Source of the DNA: an uncultured Pelagibacteraceae bacterium
GTDB lineage: Bacteria; Pseudomonadota; Alphaproteobacteria; Pelagibacterales; AG-422-B15
NCBI GenBank assembly: GCA_902622985.1
Contig: CACNSH010000002.1
Coordinates: 232,962 to 296,961 of the forward strand
Length of the DNA stretch: 64,000 bases
Direction of reading: 5' to 3'
Under the pieces are notes generated by a model that searched no databases, had not been told where the DNA came from, and saw only the letters and a program-made list of their open reading frames with translations. Both the position numbers and the translations under genes were made by a program. Below are positions 33,369 through 43,052 of the stretch, piece by piece. The first letter of the stretch is position 1, and the number at the start of each line of letters is the position of its first letter.

Positions 33369-34288
33369 CTTTCACCAAATATCTTTATTTCCCAGTTTAA
33401 GCTTATTCCCAATTTTTTCTTTACATCAGACCTAACATATTCTCCAAAGTCTTCGATAAGGTTTGCTGATTTAGTTTGATTATTAACTATGAAGTTTGAA
33501 TGCTTAGAAGAGAAACATATTCCTTGAAGCTCAAAATTTTTAAGACCAGCTTCTTCAATAATTTCCCATGCTTTTTTATCAGTCTGATCTTTTGGATTTT
33601 TAAATGTACTTCCTGCAGTTTTAATTTGCTGAGGCTGAGCTTTTTTTCTTTGATCATCAACTTCTTTCATTTTTAAAGAAATTGCATTTTTGCTTGCATT
33701 TTTTTTTTGCATATATACATCGCAGATAATCATATCTTGAGGTATATTACTTTCCCTATAAGAAAATAATTCCTTCGAATTAGGTATTTCTGATACTTGC
33801 CCCCTATAATCAACACACTTTGCTTTAATAAAAACATCTTTTGTTTCAGAATTATAACAACCGGCGTTCATACGAACTGCGCCACCAAGTGTTCCCGGAA
33901 TTCCAAAATAAAACTCCATTCCACCTATTTCATTTTTCTGACAATAATTCGATAATACTCTATCGTAGGTTGCAGCTCCAACTTCAATACAATCATTATG
34001 TAATTTAATTTGACTAAATTCTTTTCCTAATTTTATTACAAGGCCAAATATTCCGCCATCTCTTATAATGATATTCGATCCAGCCCCAATCACCGTTACT
34101 GGTAATTTATCTCTGTTGATTTCTAAAACTTTCGCTAATTCTTCAAAATTTGGGGGCATATAAAATATCTCAGCGTTGCCTGCTACCCCAAACCAGGTAT
34201 ATTTTGATAAATTATGATTTATTTGAATTTTTCCAATAACATTGTTTTTTTTACAATTTTCTAAAAATTCCTTTTGATTTTCATTCAT
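33365..34288 (-). CDS. murB: UDP-N-acetylenolpyruvoylglucosamine reductase
   Basis: MurB is the FAD enzyme that reduces enolpyruvyl-UDP-GlcNAc to UDP-MurNAc. The 307-aa protein shows YTWFGVAGNAEIFYMP, GAGSNIIIRDGG, GIPGTLGGAVRMNAGCY and KTAGSTFKNP, the standard FAD-binding and catalytic segments of a type II MurB. It overlaps murC by 8 nt and ddl by 4 nt. Confidence 0.96.
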   Translation of the reverse strand: MNENQKEFLENCKKNNVIGKIQINHNLSKYTWFGVAGNAEIFYMPPNFEELAKVLEINRDKLPVTVIGAGSNIIIRDGGIFGLVIKLGKEFSQIKLHNDCIEVGAATYDRVLSNYCQKNEIGGMEFYFGIPGTLGGAVRMNAGCYNSETKDVFIKAKCVDYRGQVSEIPNSKELFSYRESNIPQDMIICDVYMQKKNASKNAISLKMKEVDDQRKKAQPQQIKTAGSTFKNPKDQTDKKAWEIIEEAGLKNFELQGICFSSKHSNFIVNNQTKSANLIEDFGEYVRSDVKKKLGISLNWEIKIFGER

Positions 34289-35672
34289 AAATTTTTTTTA
34301 ACTCTTTAGCAAAATTTTGAGCCCAATCTGTAACTGTTCCGGCCCCTAAAAATAAAAAGATTATTTTTGATTTATTCTTCTTTGTTAATTCAAATAGTTG
34401 ATCATTTTTAACAAAATATTCAGCTTTGACTTTAGAATTTTTTGCAATGTTACTAATAAATTTATTTAAATCGAAATTTTTTGGTTTTTTCTCACCTGCT
34501 CCATAAACATCCGAAACAAATACATATTCACTATTTTTAAAACACGTCGTGAATTTGCTTTTCAAATCTAAAACCCTTGAGAATCTATGAGGTTGGAAAA
34601 TAGTTATTATTCTATTTTTTTTTTCTGCATCAACCAATCCTTTTAATACATTATTTATTTCAGTCGGATGATGAGCATAATCATCAACTACTCTTATGTT
34701 ATTATTACTCCATAATTCAGTAAGTCTTCTTTGGACACCCTTAAAAGAACTTAGAGACTTCTTAATTATTTCTGGTTTTACATTTAATTGAAGACCAACT
34801 GCTATAGCGGCTAATGCATTATTTACATTATACGCTCCATGAAGTGGTAACTTAATATTTTTAATAGTTTGGTTTTGTTCTTTTACAAAAACATCAAATA
34901 TTGTTTCATTGGCTTTATGTCTTAATTTAATACATTTGATATCACTTTCTCTATGAAAACCAGTTCTAATAATTTTTGTAGTACTTATATTTGCAGCTAA
35001 CTTACGTAGCTCATTATCATCTATACATATAACTGCGAAACCATAAAAAGGAACTTGTGTGATAAACCTTTTGAAATAGTTTTTTAGATTTTGAAAATTT
35101 GAATAGTAATCAAGATGTTCTTTGTCAATATTAGTTACCACAGAAATTGAGGCTGGAAGTTTCACAAAAGTACCGTCAGATTCATCAGCTTCAACTACTA
35201 ACCAATCACCTGATCCTAATTTTGTATTGGTTCCAAACTGATTTATTATCCCGCCATTAATTACAGTTGGTTTCATTCTTGCCCCATTTAAAACTGCTGA
35301 AATTAGAGATGTCGTAGTAGTTTTCCCATGAGACCCAGATATAGCTATAGTTTTTTTTAGTTTTACAATTTGAGATAATATTTCAGCTCTTGAAATTGAA
35401 GGAATTTTAATTTTTTTGGAATGTTCAAGCTCAATATTATTTTTACTTATTGCAGATGAATAAACAACTAAGCTTACATTTTTTAAATTTGACTGTTTAT
35501 GTGAATTGAAAGTTTTTATTTTCTTTTTATTTAATCGAACAATGTTTGCGTTAATTTTTATGTCACTTCCTTGAACTTGATATCCCATTTCTGATAAAAT
35601 TTCTGCAATTCCACTCATCCCAATTCCACCAACTCCTACAATATGTATTAATTTATTTTTATTTAATTTCAT
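34281..35672 (-). CDS. murC: UDP-N-acetylmuramate--L-alanine ligase
   Basis: MurC adds the first amino acid of the stem peptide. The 463-aa Mur ligase has the N-terminal IHIVGVGGIGMSGIAEIL fold, ATP-binding ISGSHGKTTTTSLI, EADESDGTF, and DDYAHHPTEI. It overlaps murG (4 nt) and murB (8 nt). Confidence 0.96.
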   Translation of the reverse strand: MKLNKNKLIHIVGVGGIGMSGIAEILSEMGYQVQGSDIKINANIVRLNKKKIKTFNSHKQSNLKNVSLVVYSSAISKNNIELEHSKKIKIPSISRAEILSQIVKLKKTIAISGSHGKTTTTSLISAVLNGARMKPTVINGGIINQFGTNTKLGSGDWLVVEADESDGTFVKLPASISVVTNIDKEHLDYYSNFQNLKNYFKRFITQVPFYGFAVICIDDNELRKLAANISTTKIIRTGFHRESDIKCIKLRHKANETIFDVFVKEQNQTIKNIKLPLHGAYNVNNALAAIAVGLQLNVKPEIIKKSLSSFKGVQRRLTELWSNNNIRVVDDYAHHPTEINNVLKGLVDAEKKNRIITIFQPHRFSRVLDLKSKFTTCFKNSEYVFVSDVYGAGEKKPKNFDLNKFISNIAKNSKVKAEYFVKNDQLFELTKKNKSKIIFLFLGAGTVTDWAQNFAKELKKIYE

Positions 35673-36727
35673 CGACTTACTTCTATATGCTTAAAAATTC
35701 TTTCAACAGGATTGTTTATATACTCTTTTTTTAAAGTTTTTTTAATAGACTCTCTTCTTTGCGGGCTGTTGATTATTTTATTGATCAGACTTGATAATAA
35801 GTGAGTATTCATATCTTTGTCCTTAATTATTTCAGCGCAATTAAGGCTTTTAAGAACTGATGCATTATAATATTGATGGTTGTCGGCAGCATATGGATAA
35901 GGAATCAAAATTGAGGGAATTCCAAAGCAAATAATTTCATTTACAGTCGATGAGCCGGCTCGTGAAATAATTAAATTTGTATTCTCTAAAATATCTGTGA
36001 CATTGCTGAAGTATACATTTACATAGCACTCAATACTATTTTCTCTATAAAGTTTTTCTACTAAGTTTACATCTTCTTTCCTACATTGATGGTAAACAAT
36101 AAATTCTTTCTTACATTCATTCTTAGATTTTATGATCGAATGAGCGATATTGTCTGAGAGGTTTTTTGCACCTTGGCTTCCACCAAGAATACATATTTTA
36201 AACTGATTTTTTTTATTAGTTTCTTTGTTTTCTAAGTTTTTACTACTTCTAGTTGGCAAACCAACTCTGAATGAATTTTTATTTTGAATTAGCTTTACAC
36301 CATGCGTTTCGTTGAAAGTTGTAAAGATATTACCTACATATTTAAATAATAATTTATTCGCTTTTCCAATAAATGCATTGCCCTCATGAAGAAAAATTTT
36401 TTTTCTCATTATTAAACTAGCAAAAAGAACAGGTATTGTGAAAAATCCACCAAAACCTAAAGTGTAATCGGGTTTGATTTTAAAATTGTATAACATTGAT
36501 TGAATAAATAAGAACGGAGAATTTATAATATTTGCTAGTCTTGATTGAGAAGAAATAATATTTCTAAGTATAATTACATTATTTGAGTCTATATTATCGA
36601 AATATTTCTGGCCTCTGTTATCGGTTAAAATAAAGCATTTAAAATTTTTAGGTGCCTCCGAATAAACTACATTTATTGGTATACAGTGGCCGCCGGTACC
36701 TCCACCTACTAAAAAAAGTTTTTTCAT
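35669..36727 (-). CDS. murG: Lipid II synthase MurG
   Basis: MurG adds GlcNAc to lipid I on the inner membrane face. The 352-aa GT-B protein has GGGTGGHCIPI at the N-terminus, YTLGFGGFFTIP, ILGGSQGAKNLSD, ISRAGSSTVNEI and PYPYAADNHQYYNA, all in order. It ends in a 4-nt overlap with murC and follows ftsW by 9 nt. Confidence 0.95.
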   Translation of the reverse strand: MKKLFLVGGGTGGHCIPINVVYSEAPKNFKCFILTDNRGQKYFDNIDSNNVIILRNIISSQSRLANIINSPFLFIQSMLYNFKIKPDYTLGFGGFFTIPVLFASLIMRKKIFLHEGNAFIGKANKLLFKYVGNIFTTFNETHGVKLIQNKNSFRVGLPTRSSKNLENKETNKKNQFKICILGGSQGAKNLSDNIAHSIIKSKNECKKEFIVYHQCRKEDVNLVEKLYRENSIECYVNVYFSNVTDILENTNLIISRAGSSTVNEIICFGIPSILIPYPYAADNHQYYNASVLKSLNCAEIIKDKDMNTHLLSSLINKIINSPQRRESIKKTLKKEYINNPVERIFKHIEVSR

Positions 36728-36736
36728 AAAGTTAGT

Positions 36737-37849
36737 CTATTCACGAATATGTCGATTCTTTGAAAATAATAAAATTAGTCCCGCCGCAATTGACATGCCA
36801 AGGACCGATGAACCTCCATAGCTGATAAACGGTAAGGTAATTCCAGTTGTTGGTATCAACCTTATATTTACCCCTATGTGGATTAAGGCCTGTAAGCATA
36901 CGTATAAAATAAGGGTAAATAAACAGATTTGAATAAAGTGATCATTGTTTCCGTAAATTTTTTTGAAACCTTGATATGATATTATAAAGAAGATTAATAA
37001 TATAAGTGTACAACCTATGAGACCATACTCTTCTGCAACCACAGAAAAAATATAATCTGAATTAGCTTCAGGAATTTTATTCTTTAAAAGACCATTGCCC
37101 GGTCCCACACCAATAATACCTCCTTGTTTAATTGCTTGAAGAGAAATTTCAGTTTGACTTATGTCATATTCATTTGGAAATAAAAATGAATTTATCCTAT
37201 TTTGAGCATTAAAATTGAGCAAATATATCATCACAAAACTTAGAATTCCAAAAACCACAATTACAGTGAGTATTATAATACTGAAACCACTCATAAGCAC
37301 TGAACCAAAATAAATAGCTGATAATAAAAAAAATTGACTAATATCAGGCTGCAAAATAAGTATACTTGCAACTGAAATGTAGATTAAAGCACTTAGTGAG
37401 TGAGATGATATTTTTGTGCCTTGGTATTGATTATTTAATATCAGAGCCAATACAACGCAAAATACTGGTTTTACTAATTCAATTGGCATGAGGGTAAAAG
37501 ATCCAAAACTTATCCATCTTCTTGAACCTTTGATTTCATCCCCAAATAATAGAGTAAGAGCTAGTAAAGCAAAAAATACTGTAAATAATATCACACTAAA
37601 TAATTTTATGTATTTTGTCTCAATCAGTGAAATAGAAATAAATACTAAAAAACCTATTGCTAGGTACAAAGCCTGTATATTAAAAAATGCAAATAGATTG
37701 TTATTGAGATACCTGCTTGTACCAGGGTTTATAGTCAAACTTATTAATAGACCAAAAGTTATTAATACTGTTATGCAAAAAAAAATTGGTTTATTTATTT
37801 CAGTAATCCAGTTCGTAATTATTGACTGTTCATAATTTCTTTTATTCAT
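36737..37849 (-). CDS. ftsW: Septal peptidoglycan glycosyltransferase FtsW
   Basis: FtsW is the SEDS polymerase of the divisome, partner of FtsI. The 370-aa protein has about ten membrane segments and the signatures KGSRRWISFG, MPIELVKPVFC, LQPDISQF and GITLPFISYGGSSVLG. It is distinguished from rodA at 3581 by its place between murD and murG. It overlaps the stop of murD by 1 nt. Confidence 0.94.
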   Translation of the reverse strand: MNKRNYEQSIITNWITEINKPIFFCITVLITFGLLISLTINPGTSRYLNNNLFAFFNIQALYLAIGFLVFISISLIETKYIKLFSVILFTVFFALLALTLLFGDEIKGSRRWISFGSFTLMPIELVKPVFCVVLALILNNQYQGTKISSHSLSALIYISVASILILQPDISQFFLLSAIYFGSVLMSGFSIIILTVIVVFGILSFVMIYLLNFNAQNRINSFLFPNEYDISQTEISLQAIKQGGIIGVGPGNGLLKNKIPEANSDYIFSVVAEEYGLIGCTLILLIFFIISYQGFKKIYGNNDHFIQICLFTLILYVCLQALIHIGVNIRLIPTTGITLPFISYGGSSVLGMSIAAGLILLFSKNRHIRE

Positions 37850-39165
37850 TATTTGCTAAGTTTGCTTATAAGTTTATTAAAATGTCTTCCACGTTCTTCA
37901 AAATTATTATATTGGTCAAATGAAGCAGCGCCTGGACTAAATAAAAAAGTATTGAAATCTGTATTGGTCTTCATAAATTTATTCATTTCGACCACTGCTT
38001 TATCTAAGCTGTGAACATAAACTGTGGTAACTTTACTCTGAAAGTATTTGTGAAAAATATTAGATTCCTCTCCAATAATTATTACTTTTTTAATATTGCC
38101 AAGACTGTCATCTAATATATTGATATTATTGCTTTTTATCTGACCACCACATATCAAGATGATATCTTTATATTTTTTTAGCGCAGCAATTAGAGAGTGA
38201 TAATTTGTTGATTTGGAGTCATTTATGATAAGTTTCTTTTTGTCTGAAAAAATTATTTGCTGTCTAAACTCAAGCCCTCTAAATGATTTAAAAGCATTGA
38301 AGATCTTATTGCTGCTTAGGCCCACTTCTTTCAAAATTTCATATGAGAAGCGGTAGTTTTGGTCGTTACTCAGTAAATTATATTGATTTACGTTTAATTT
38401 TTTAGTGGAGTTTTTTTTATTTTTATTAATCTGCTTTAAATTTTTCATTTTACTCAAATGATTATTCTTTTTTATTAATTTTTTTATAATTGAATCATTA
38501 TTAAAAAAACCTTTTTGAGAGCTATTTATATTTTTAAAAATATTCAATTTAGCATTACCATAATTGGACATTGTATTATGTCTCGCCAAATGATCTGGGG
38601 TTAAATTAAGTATACAGGCAATATCAGGTTGAAATATTTTGGAGCTCTCTAATTGATAAGATGACAATTCTAGGACATAAAAACCTTTTTTAATCATTTT
38701 AGTTTCGAAGATCGGGTTACCTATATTCCCCGCAAGTTCTGTGTTAAATTTATTTTTTTTAAGAATATGATGAATAAGCGATACTGTTGTTGATTTTCCA
38801 TTTGTTCCTGTAACCGCAATTATTTTAATCAGATTTCTTGTATTTAAATTATCCAGGTATATTTGAAATAAATCTAATTCACTTATCAGTTTAGTATTTT
38901 TTGAAGTTAATTTTTTTATCAGTTTATGTGCTGACTTTCCTTTTGTAGCAATTCCAGGACTAGGAATAACAAAGTCTATTTGACTTATTTTAGAAGAATA
39001 CTTTTTATATCCTTTATTTAATATTTTCTTTGAATGCTTGGGATTATCTTCCCAAAAATATACTACAGCTCCACTATTTGTAAGAGATTTATAAATTGAA
39101 CATCCTGTTTTTCCCATGCCAATGACTACATAGCTTTTCTTTGAAAAACATTTTGACTTCAACAT
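37849..39165 (-). CDS. murD: UDP-MurNAc-L-alanine--D-glutamate ligase
   Basis: MurD adds D-Glu to the stem peptide. The 438-aa protein has SYVVIGMGKTGCSI, the ATP-binding VTGTNGKSTTVSLIHH, LELSSYQLE, and SKSTNYHSLIAAL. The middle (about 225-265) is an unusually Lys/Asn-rich stretch (KNLKQINKNKKNSTKKLN), probably a surface loop shaped by the AT bias. It is 4 nt from mraY and overlaps ftsW by 1 nt. Confidence 0.95.
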   Translation of the reverse strand: MLKSKCFSKKSYVVIGMGKTGCSIYKSLTNSGAVVYFWEDNPKHSKKILNKGYKKYSSKISQIDFVIPSPGIATKGKSAHKLIKKLTSKNTKLISELDLFQIYLDNLNTRNLIKIIAVTGTNGKSTTVSLIHHILKKNKFNTELAGNIGNPIFETKMIKKGFYVLELSSYQLESSKIFQPDIACILNLTPDHLARHNTMSNYGNAKLNIFKNINSSQKGFFNNDSIIKKLIKKNNHLSKMKNLKQINKNKKNSTKKLNVNQYNLLSNDQNYRFSYEILKEVGLSSNKIFNAFKSFRGLEFRQQIIFSDKKKLIINDSKSTNYHSLIAALKKYKDIILICGGQIKSNNINILDDSLGNIKKVIIIGEESNIFHKYFQSKVTTVYVHSLDKAVVEMNKFMKTNTDFNTFLFSPGAASFDQYNNFEERGRHFNKLISKLSK

Positions 39166-39169
39166 TTAG

Positions 39170-40252
39170 TTACCTAATCTTAAGTGTTGCGAGTCCAATC
39201 AAGGCAAGAATTAAAGCGATTATCCAAAAACGAATTACTATTTTTGATTCTGCAATACCATTCTTCTCAAAATGATGGTGTAAGGGAGCCATTTTGAATA
39301 TTCGTTTGCCGGTTAACTTATATGATCCAACCTGAAGAATTACTGACACCGCTTCTGCGACGAATATTCCTCCAACTATTGCTAATACAATTTCTTGCTT
39401 GGTTAGCACACTTATACCCCCCAATGCAGCACCTAATGATAAAGAGCCTGTATCACCCATAAAGACCATTGCAGGAGGCGCGTTGTACCATAAAAAGCCA
39501 AGAGCGGATCCAATTATGGCTGCGCAAAGCACGGTTAATTCACCTGCTCCAGGTAAGTAATTAATGTAAAGATAATTCGAAAAAATCATATTTCCTGCCA
39601 AGTAGCAGATTACAGCAAAAGTCGCAGAGACAATCATAATGGGAACAATTGCTAGCCCATCAAGGCCGTCTGTAAGATTAACCGCATTTGCTGATCCTAG
39701 AATTACCAATATAACGAATGGAATTGAAAATAAACCTAAGTTTAGAAATATATCCTTGAGAAAAGGTAAGGATAATAACTGAATATCAATTTCATTATAA
39801 GTTGTTATCCAATAAATAAATATCAACGATATTATTATTTGGAAAAAGATTCTTATTTTCGCAGAAATTCCATTACTTGATTTTTTCTTAACTTTACTAA
39901 AATCATCTGCAAAACCAACCAATCCAAAAGATATTAGAAGGAATATAATTGGCCAAGATATATAGCTTTCAGGATTGACCCATAGAATCATTGATCCAAC
40001 TATAGAAATCAAAATTATAATTCCTCCCATTGTTGGAGTCCCTTTTTTAGCTACTAAGTGAGACTCAGGACCGTCTTCTCTAATAGGCTGACCAATTGAT
40101 TGGTATGATCCAATTCTTTTGATTAAAAAGGGGCCAAAAAAGAGAATAAAAAAAAATGAAGTAAACAACGCCAGACCTGTTCTAACTGTTAAATAATTTA
40201 AAAAATTATTTAGGGCACCAAGATTTAAATACTCAATTAAATATAAGATCAT
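39170..40252 (-). CDS. mraY: Phospho-MurNAc-pentapeptide transferase (lipid I synthase)
   Basis: MraY moves phospho-MurNAc-pentapeptide to undecaprenyl phosphate. The 360-aa protein has about ten membrane segments with the catalytic FADDFSKV, NAVNLTDGLDGLAI, FMGDTGSLSLGA and APLHHHFE motifs. It is followed by murD after 4 nt and preceded by murF with a 2-nt gap. Confidence 0.97.
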   Translation of the reverse strand: MILYLIEYLNLGALNNFLNYLTVRTGLALFTSFFFILFFGPFLIKRIGSYQSIGQPIREDGPESHLVAKKGTPTMGGIIILISIVGSMILWVNPESYISWPIIFLLISFGLVGFADDFSKVKKKSSNGISAKIRIFFQIIISLIFIYWITTYNEIDIQLLSLPFLKDIFLNLGLFSIPFVILVILGSANAVNLTDGLDGLAIVPIMIVSATFAVICYLAGNMIFSNYLYINYLPGAGELTVLCAAIIGSALGFLWYNAPPAMVFMGDTGSLSLGAALGGISVLTKQEIVLAIVGGIFVAEAVSVILQVGSYKLTGKRIFKMAPLHHHFEKNGIAESKIVIRFWIIALILALIGLATLKIR

Positions 40253-40254
40253 AG

Positions 40255-41619
40255 TTAACTTATTAAATGATTTGACAACTTTCGTAAATTGATTGAATTA
40301 GAACCTTTTAGAAATACCTTACTATTCCTATTAAATATTTTTTCTGCATTACTTATAACACTATCTATATTCTCATAATATTCAAACTGAAGTCTTTTGT
40401 ATCTTTTTCTAAGCGAGTAAAGTTTTGATCCAACAAAAATTACTTTTTTAACCTTAATCAGTATTAGATATTTAATTAAATCCATATGAAATTTTTTAGA
40501 TTTATTTCCAAGCTCATTCATGTCACCTATGACATAAACTAAATGTTTATTTTTAGACTTATTAAAAATATCGATTGTGTCTCTCATAGAAACAGGACTA
40601 GCATTATAAGAATGGTCATGTACTTCTAATTTATTTCCCTTATATTTTGATTTTAGTATTTCGCCTCTTCCTTCTGTAAAAGGAACATTTTTGAATTGAT
40701 TGATTAGTTTTAAATTTAAACCTAGCATATAAAAGCAAGTAATAATGGCTAATGCATTAAAAATAAGATTTTTTTGATTTTTTCTTAGAGAAAAATCAAG
40801 TTTACTGGCATCAGGTAGAATTACTTGGTATTTAATAATATTCGTAATATTTGTCTCTTTTTTAAGATATACTTTTGATGATTTAACTTTTCCAATGTCT
40901 AAGCAAGTACTGATCTTTGATTTTTTGAATAACATATATAGCAATCTATAAAAATTTGAATTTCTATTAATAATTAAGTTTTCAATACTTTTTGTTGAAG
41001 TGAATATTTCTGATTTTGCTAATGCAATTTCTTTTAAAGATTTAAAATTACCAAGGTGGACATTTTCAACATTTAAAATAATAGCTGTTTGTGGCTGCAA
41101 TACCTTTACTAATCTTTTTATTTCTCCTGAATGATTCATGCCTATTTCAAAAAATCCATACTTCGTATTCCGTGGCATATTTAGTAATTCGAGAGGCAGG
41201 CCATATTGATTGTTAAATGATTTACGCGAACAGAAAACATGTTCCTCATTTCTAAGCAAATAATTTATTGCATCCTTTGTCCCAGTCTTCCCAATACTAC
41301 CTGTAATACCTACAATTTGTGTTTTTAGCTGCGCTCTGTACTTTGTTGCGAGCTTAAGGAGTGCTTTAGACGTATCTTTAACATTAATTTGAGGTATTTT
41401 TATGCCTCTTACTTTTTTATGAACAAAAGCAATAGATGCACCCTTTTTTTCTGCTTCTACTAAATATTTGTGACCATCTGTATTTAGGCCTTTAATTGCA
41501 AAAAAAATATTACCTTTTCTTAATGACCGTGTGTCGATCGATGCACCAGTTATTCTTTTACAAACAATATTGGACCCAAATAATTCGTTAATTTCAGTGG
41601 TTGTAATGAATTTTTTCAT
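40255..41619 (-). CDS. murF: UDP-MurNAc-tripeptide--D-alanyl-D-alanine ligase
   Basis: MurF adds D-Ala-D-Ala to complete the pentapeptide. The 454-aa Mur ligase has the N-terminal GASIDTRSLRKGNIFFAIKG, ATP loop ITGSIGKTGTKDAI, EIGMNHSGEI, and HDHSYNASPVSMRDT with VIGDMNELG. It is very Lys-rich, like murE, and noticeably more AT-driven in composition than ftsZ or mreB. It overlaps murE by 4 nt. Confidence 0.94.
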   Translation of the reverse strand: MKKFITTTEINELFGSNIVCKRITGASIDTRSLRKGNIFFAIKGLNTDGHKYLVEAEKKGASIAFVHKKVRGIKIPQINVKDTSKALLKLATKYRAQLKTQIVGITGSIGKTGTKDAINYLLRNEEHVFCSRKSFNNQYGLPLELLNMPRNTKYGFFEIGMNHSGEIKRLVKVLQPQTAIILNVENVHLGNFKSLKEIALAKSEIFTSTKSIENLIINRNSNFYRLLYMLFKKSKISTCLDIGKVKSSKVYLKKETNITNIIKYQVILPDASKLDFSLRKNQKNLIFNALAIITCFYMLGLNLKLINQFKNVPFTEGRGEILKSKYKGNKLEVHDHSYNASPVSMRDTIDIFNKSKNKHLVYVIGDMNELGNKSKKFHMDLIKYLILIKVKKVIFVGSKLYSLRKRYKRLQFEYYENIDSVISNAEKIFNRNSKVFLKGSNSINLRKLSNHLIS

Positions 41620-43049
41620 TTTTTTTGTAGATATTTTTTAGCAATTTTAACATCGTCAAAAGGAATATTTTTTCCCATGATGGATTGAAATTTTTCGTGA
41701 CCTTTGCCGGCAATAAGAAGCAAATCGCCTCTTTTTAATTCGCTAATAGCTTTTTTTATGGCTAGTTTTCTATTACCAATTTCAGATATGTTTTTTAAAT
41801 TTCCAATCACTTCCTCTCTAATCCTTGCTGGATTTTCATATCTTGGATTATCATCTGTGACTGTTGCTTTATCAGCGTATTTTGAAGCTATTTTACCCAT
41901 TAGCGGTCTTTTTTTTCTATCTCTATTTCCACCGCAACCAAATAAAACATGTACGTTTGATGTCTCTAACTTTTTTGATTCTACAATTGAATTTTTAAGA
42001 GCATCAGGCGTGTGTGCAAAATCAACATAAACTTTTCCACCTGTTTTTGTTCTTCCAACATATTCCATTCTTCCTAATACTGAGGGGCAATTAAGACTGC
42101 TTTTTGATAGCTTTCTAGGATCAAATCCAATTAAATTCAAAATTGAAATTGCGAATATAAAATTTTCTATCTGAAAATTTGGAAAATTTTTAAACTTTAA
42201 AAGAATTCGCTTACTGCCCACTATTGCTTTTACATGTTGAATATCATTTTTTTTGAGGATTTTTATAATTTTATAATCTCTATTTGCTTGAAAATATAAT
42301 GGCTTAACAGATTTATTTTTTTTTAAAATTGATCTTATTTTTTTAATGTATTTAGTTTTTGAATTAATAATTAATTTACTATCTTTATGTATATAATCTT
42401 TGAAAAGGATCATTTTACTTTTTATATAATTATTTATAGTTTTATGATAATCAAGGTGATCATGTGATATATTTGTTAATGCACAAACATCAAAATTCAT
42501 TCCATAAAATCTGCTTTGATGTAAGCCATGACTTGAGGCTTCCATAACTAAATATTTTATTTTTTTTTGACCTATCTTTTTTAATTGCTTTGAAAGATCA
42601 ATCGGTTCGGGTGAAGTAAGGTTATATTTATTTCTCTTAAATACAGAGTTTCCTAAAGTACCTATAGTAGCTACACTCTTTCCTGAAATTCTCAGTAAAT
42701 AACTTAAAAAATATGCAACAGATGTTTTTCCATTAGTTCCAGTTATTGCAATTTTTGTTTCAATATTATTTTTGTTTATTTCAAATGCTAATAGCGATAG
42801 TGATTTTCTAATATCTTTAGCCTTTATTACTGTCGTATTCTTGGGATATCTTTTTTTACTATATGATGGAACAACAATAGCTGCAGCACCCTTTTTAATT
42901 GCTTGATTTATGAACCTAGATCCATCTATTTCATTTCCAGGGATTGCAAAAAAAATATTTCCTTTTTTTATCGATCTCGAGTCTGATGAGACTCCATTAA
43001 ATTTTATCTTCTTTGAATTAATATCTTCTAGAAGGGAGTGATTTGGCAT
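41616..43049 (-). CDS. murE: UDP-MurNAc-dipeptide--meso-diaminopimelate ligase
   Basis: MurE adds the third stem-peptide residue. The 477-aa protein has GVSSDSRSIKKGNIFFAIPG, ATP loop ITGTNGKTSVAYFL, ASSHGL, HDHLDYH and the specificity motif DDNPRYENP. The DNPR motif is associated with meso-diaminopimelate rather than lysine, so the cell wall is likely of the usual Gram-negative type. It starts 3 nt after ftsI and overlaps murF by 4 nt. Confidence 0.95.
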   Translation of the reverse strand: MPNHSLLEDINSKKIKFNGVSSDSRSIKKGNIFFAIPGNEIDGSRFINQAIKKGAAAIVVPSYSKKRYPKNTTVIKAKDIRKSLSLLAFEINKNNIETKIAITGTNGKTSVAYFLSYLLRISGKSVATIGTLGNSVFKRNKYNLTSPEPIDLSKQLKKIGQKKIKYLVMEASSHGLHQSRFYGMNFDVCALTNISHDHLDYHKTINNYIKSKMILFKDYIHKDSKLIINSKTKYIKKIRSILKKNKSVKPLYFQANRDYKIIKILKKNDIQHVKAIVGSKRILLKFKNFPNFQIENFIFAISILNLIGFDPRKLSKSSLNCPSVLGRMEYVGRTKTGGKVYVDFAHTPDALKNSIVESKKLETSNVHVLFGCGGNRDRKKRPLMGKIASKYADKATVTDDNPRYENPARIREEVIGNLKNISEIGNRKLAIKKAISELKRGDLLLIAGKGHEKFQSIMGKNIPFDDVKIAKKYLQKK

Positions 43050-43052
43050 TTA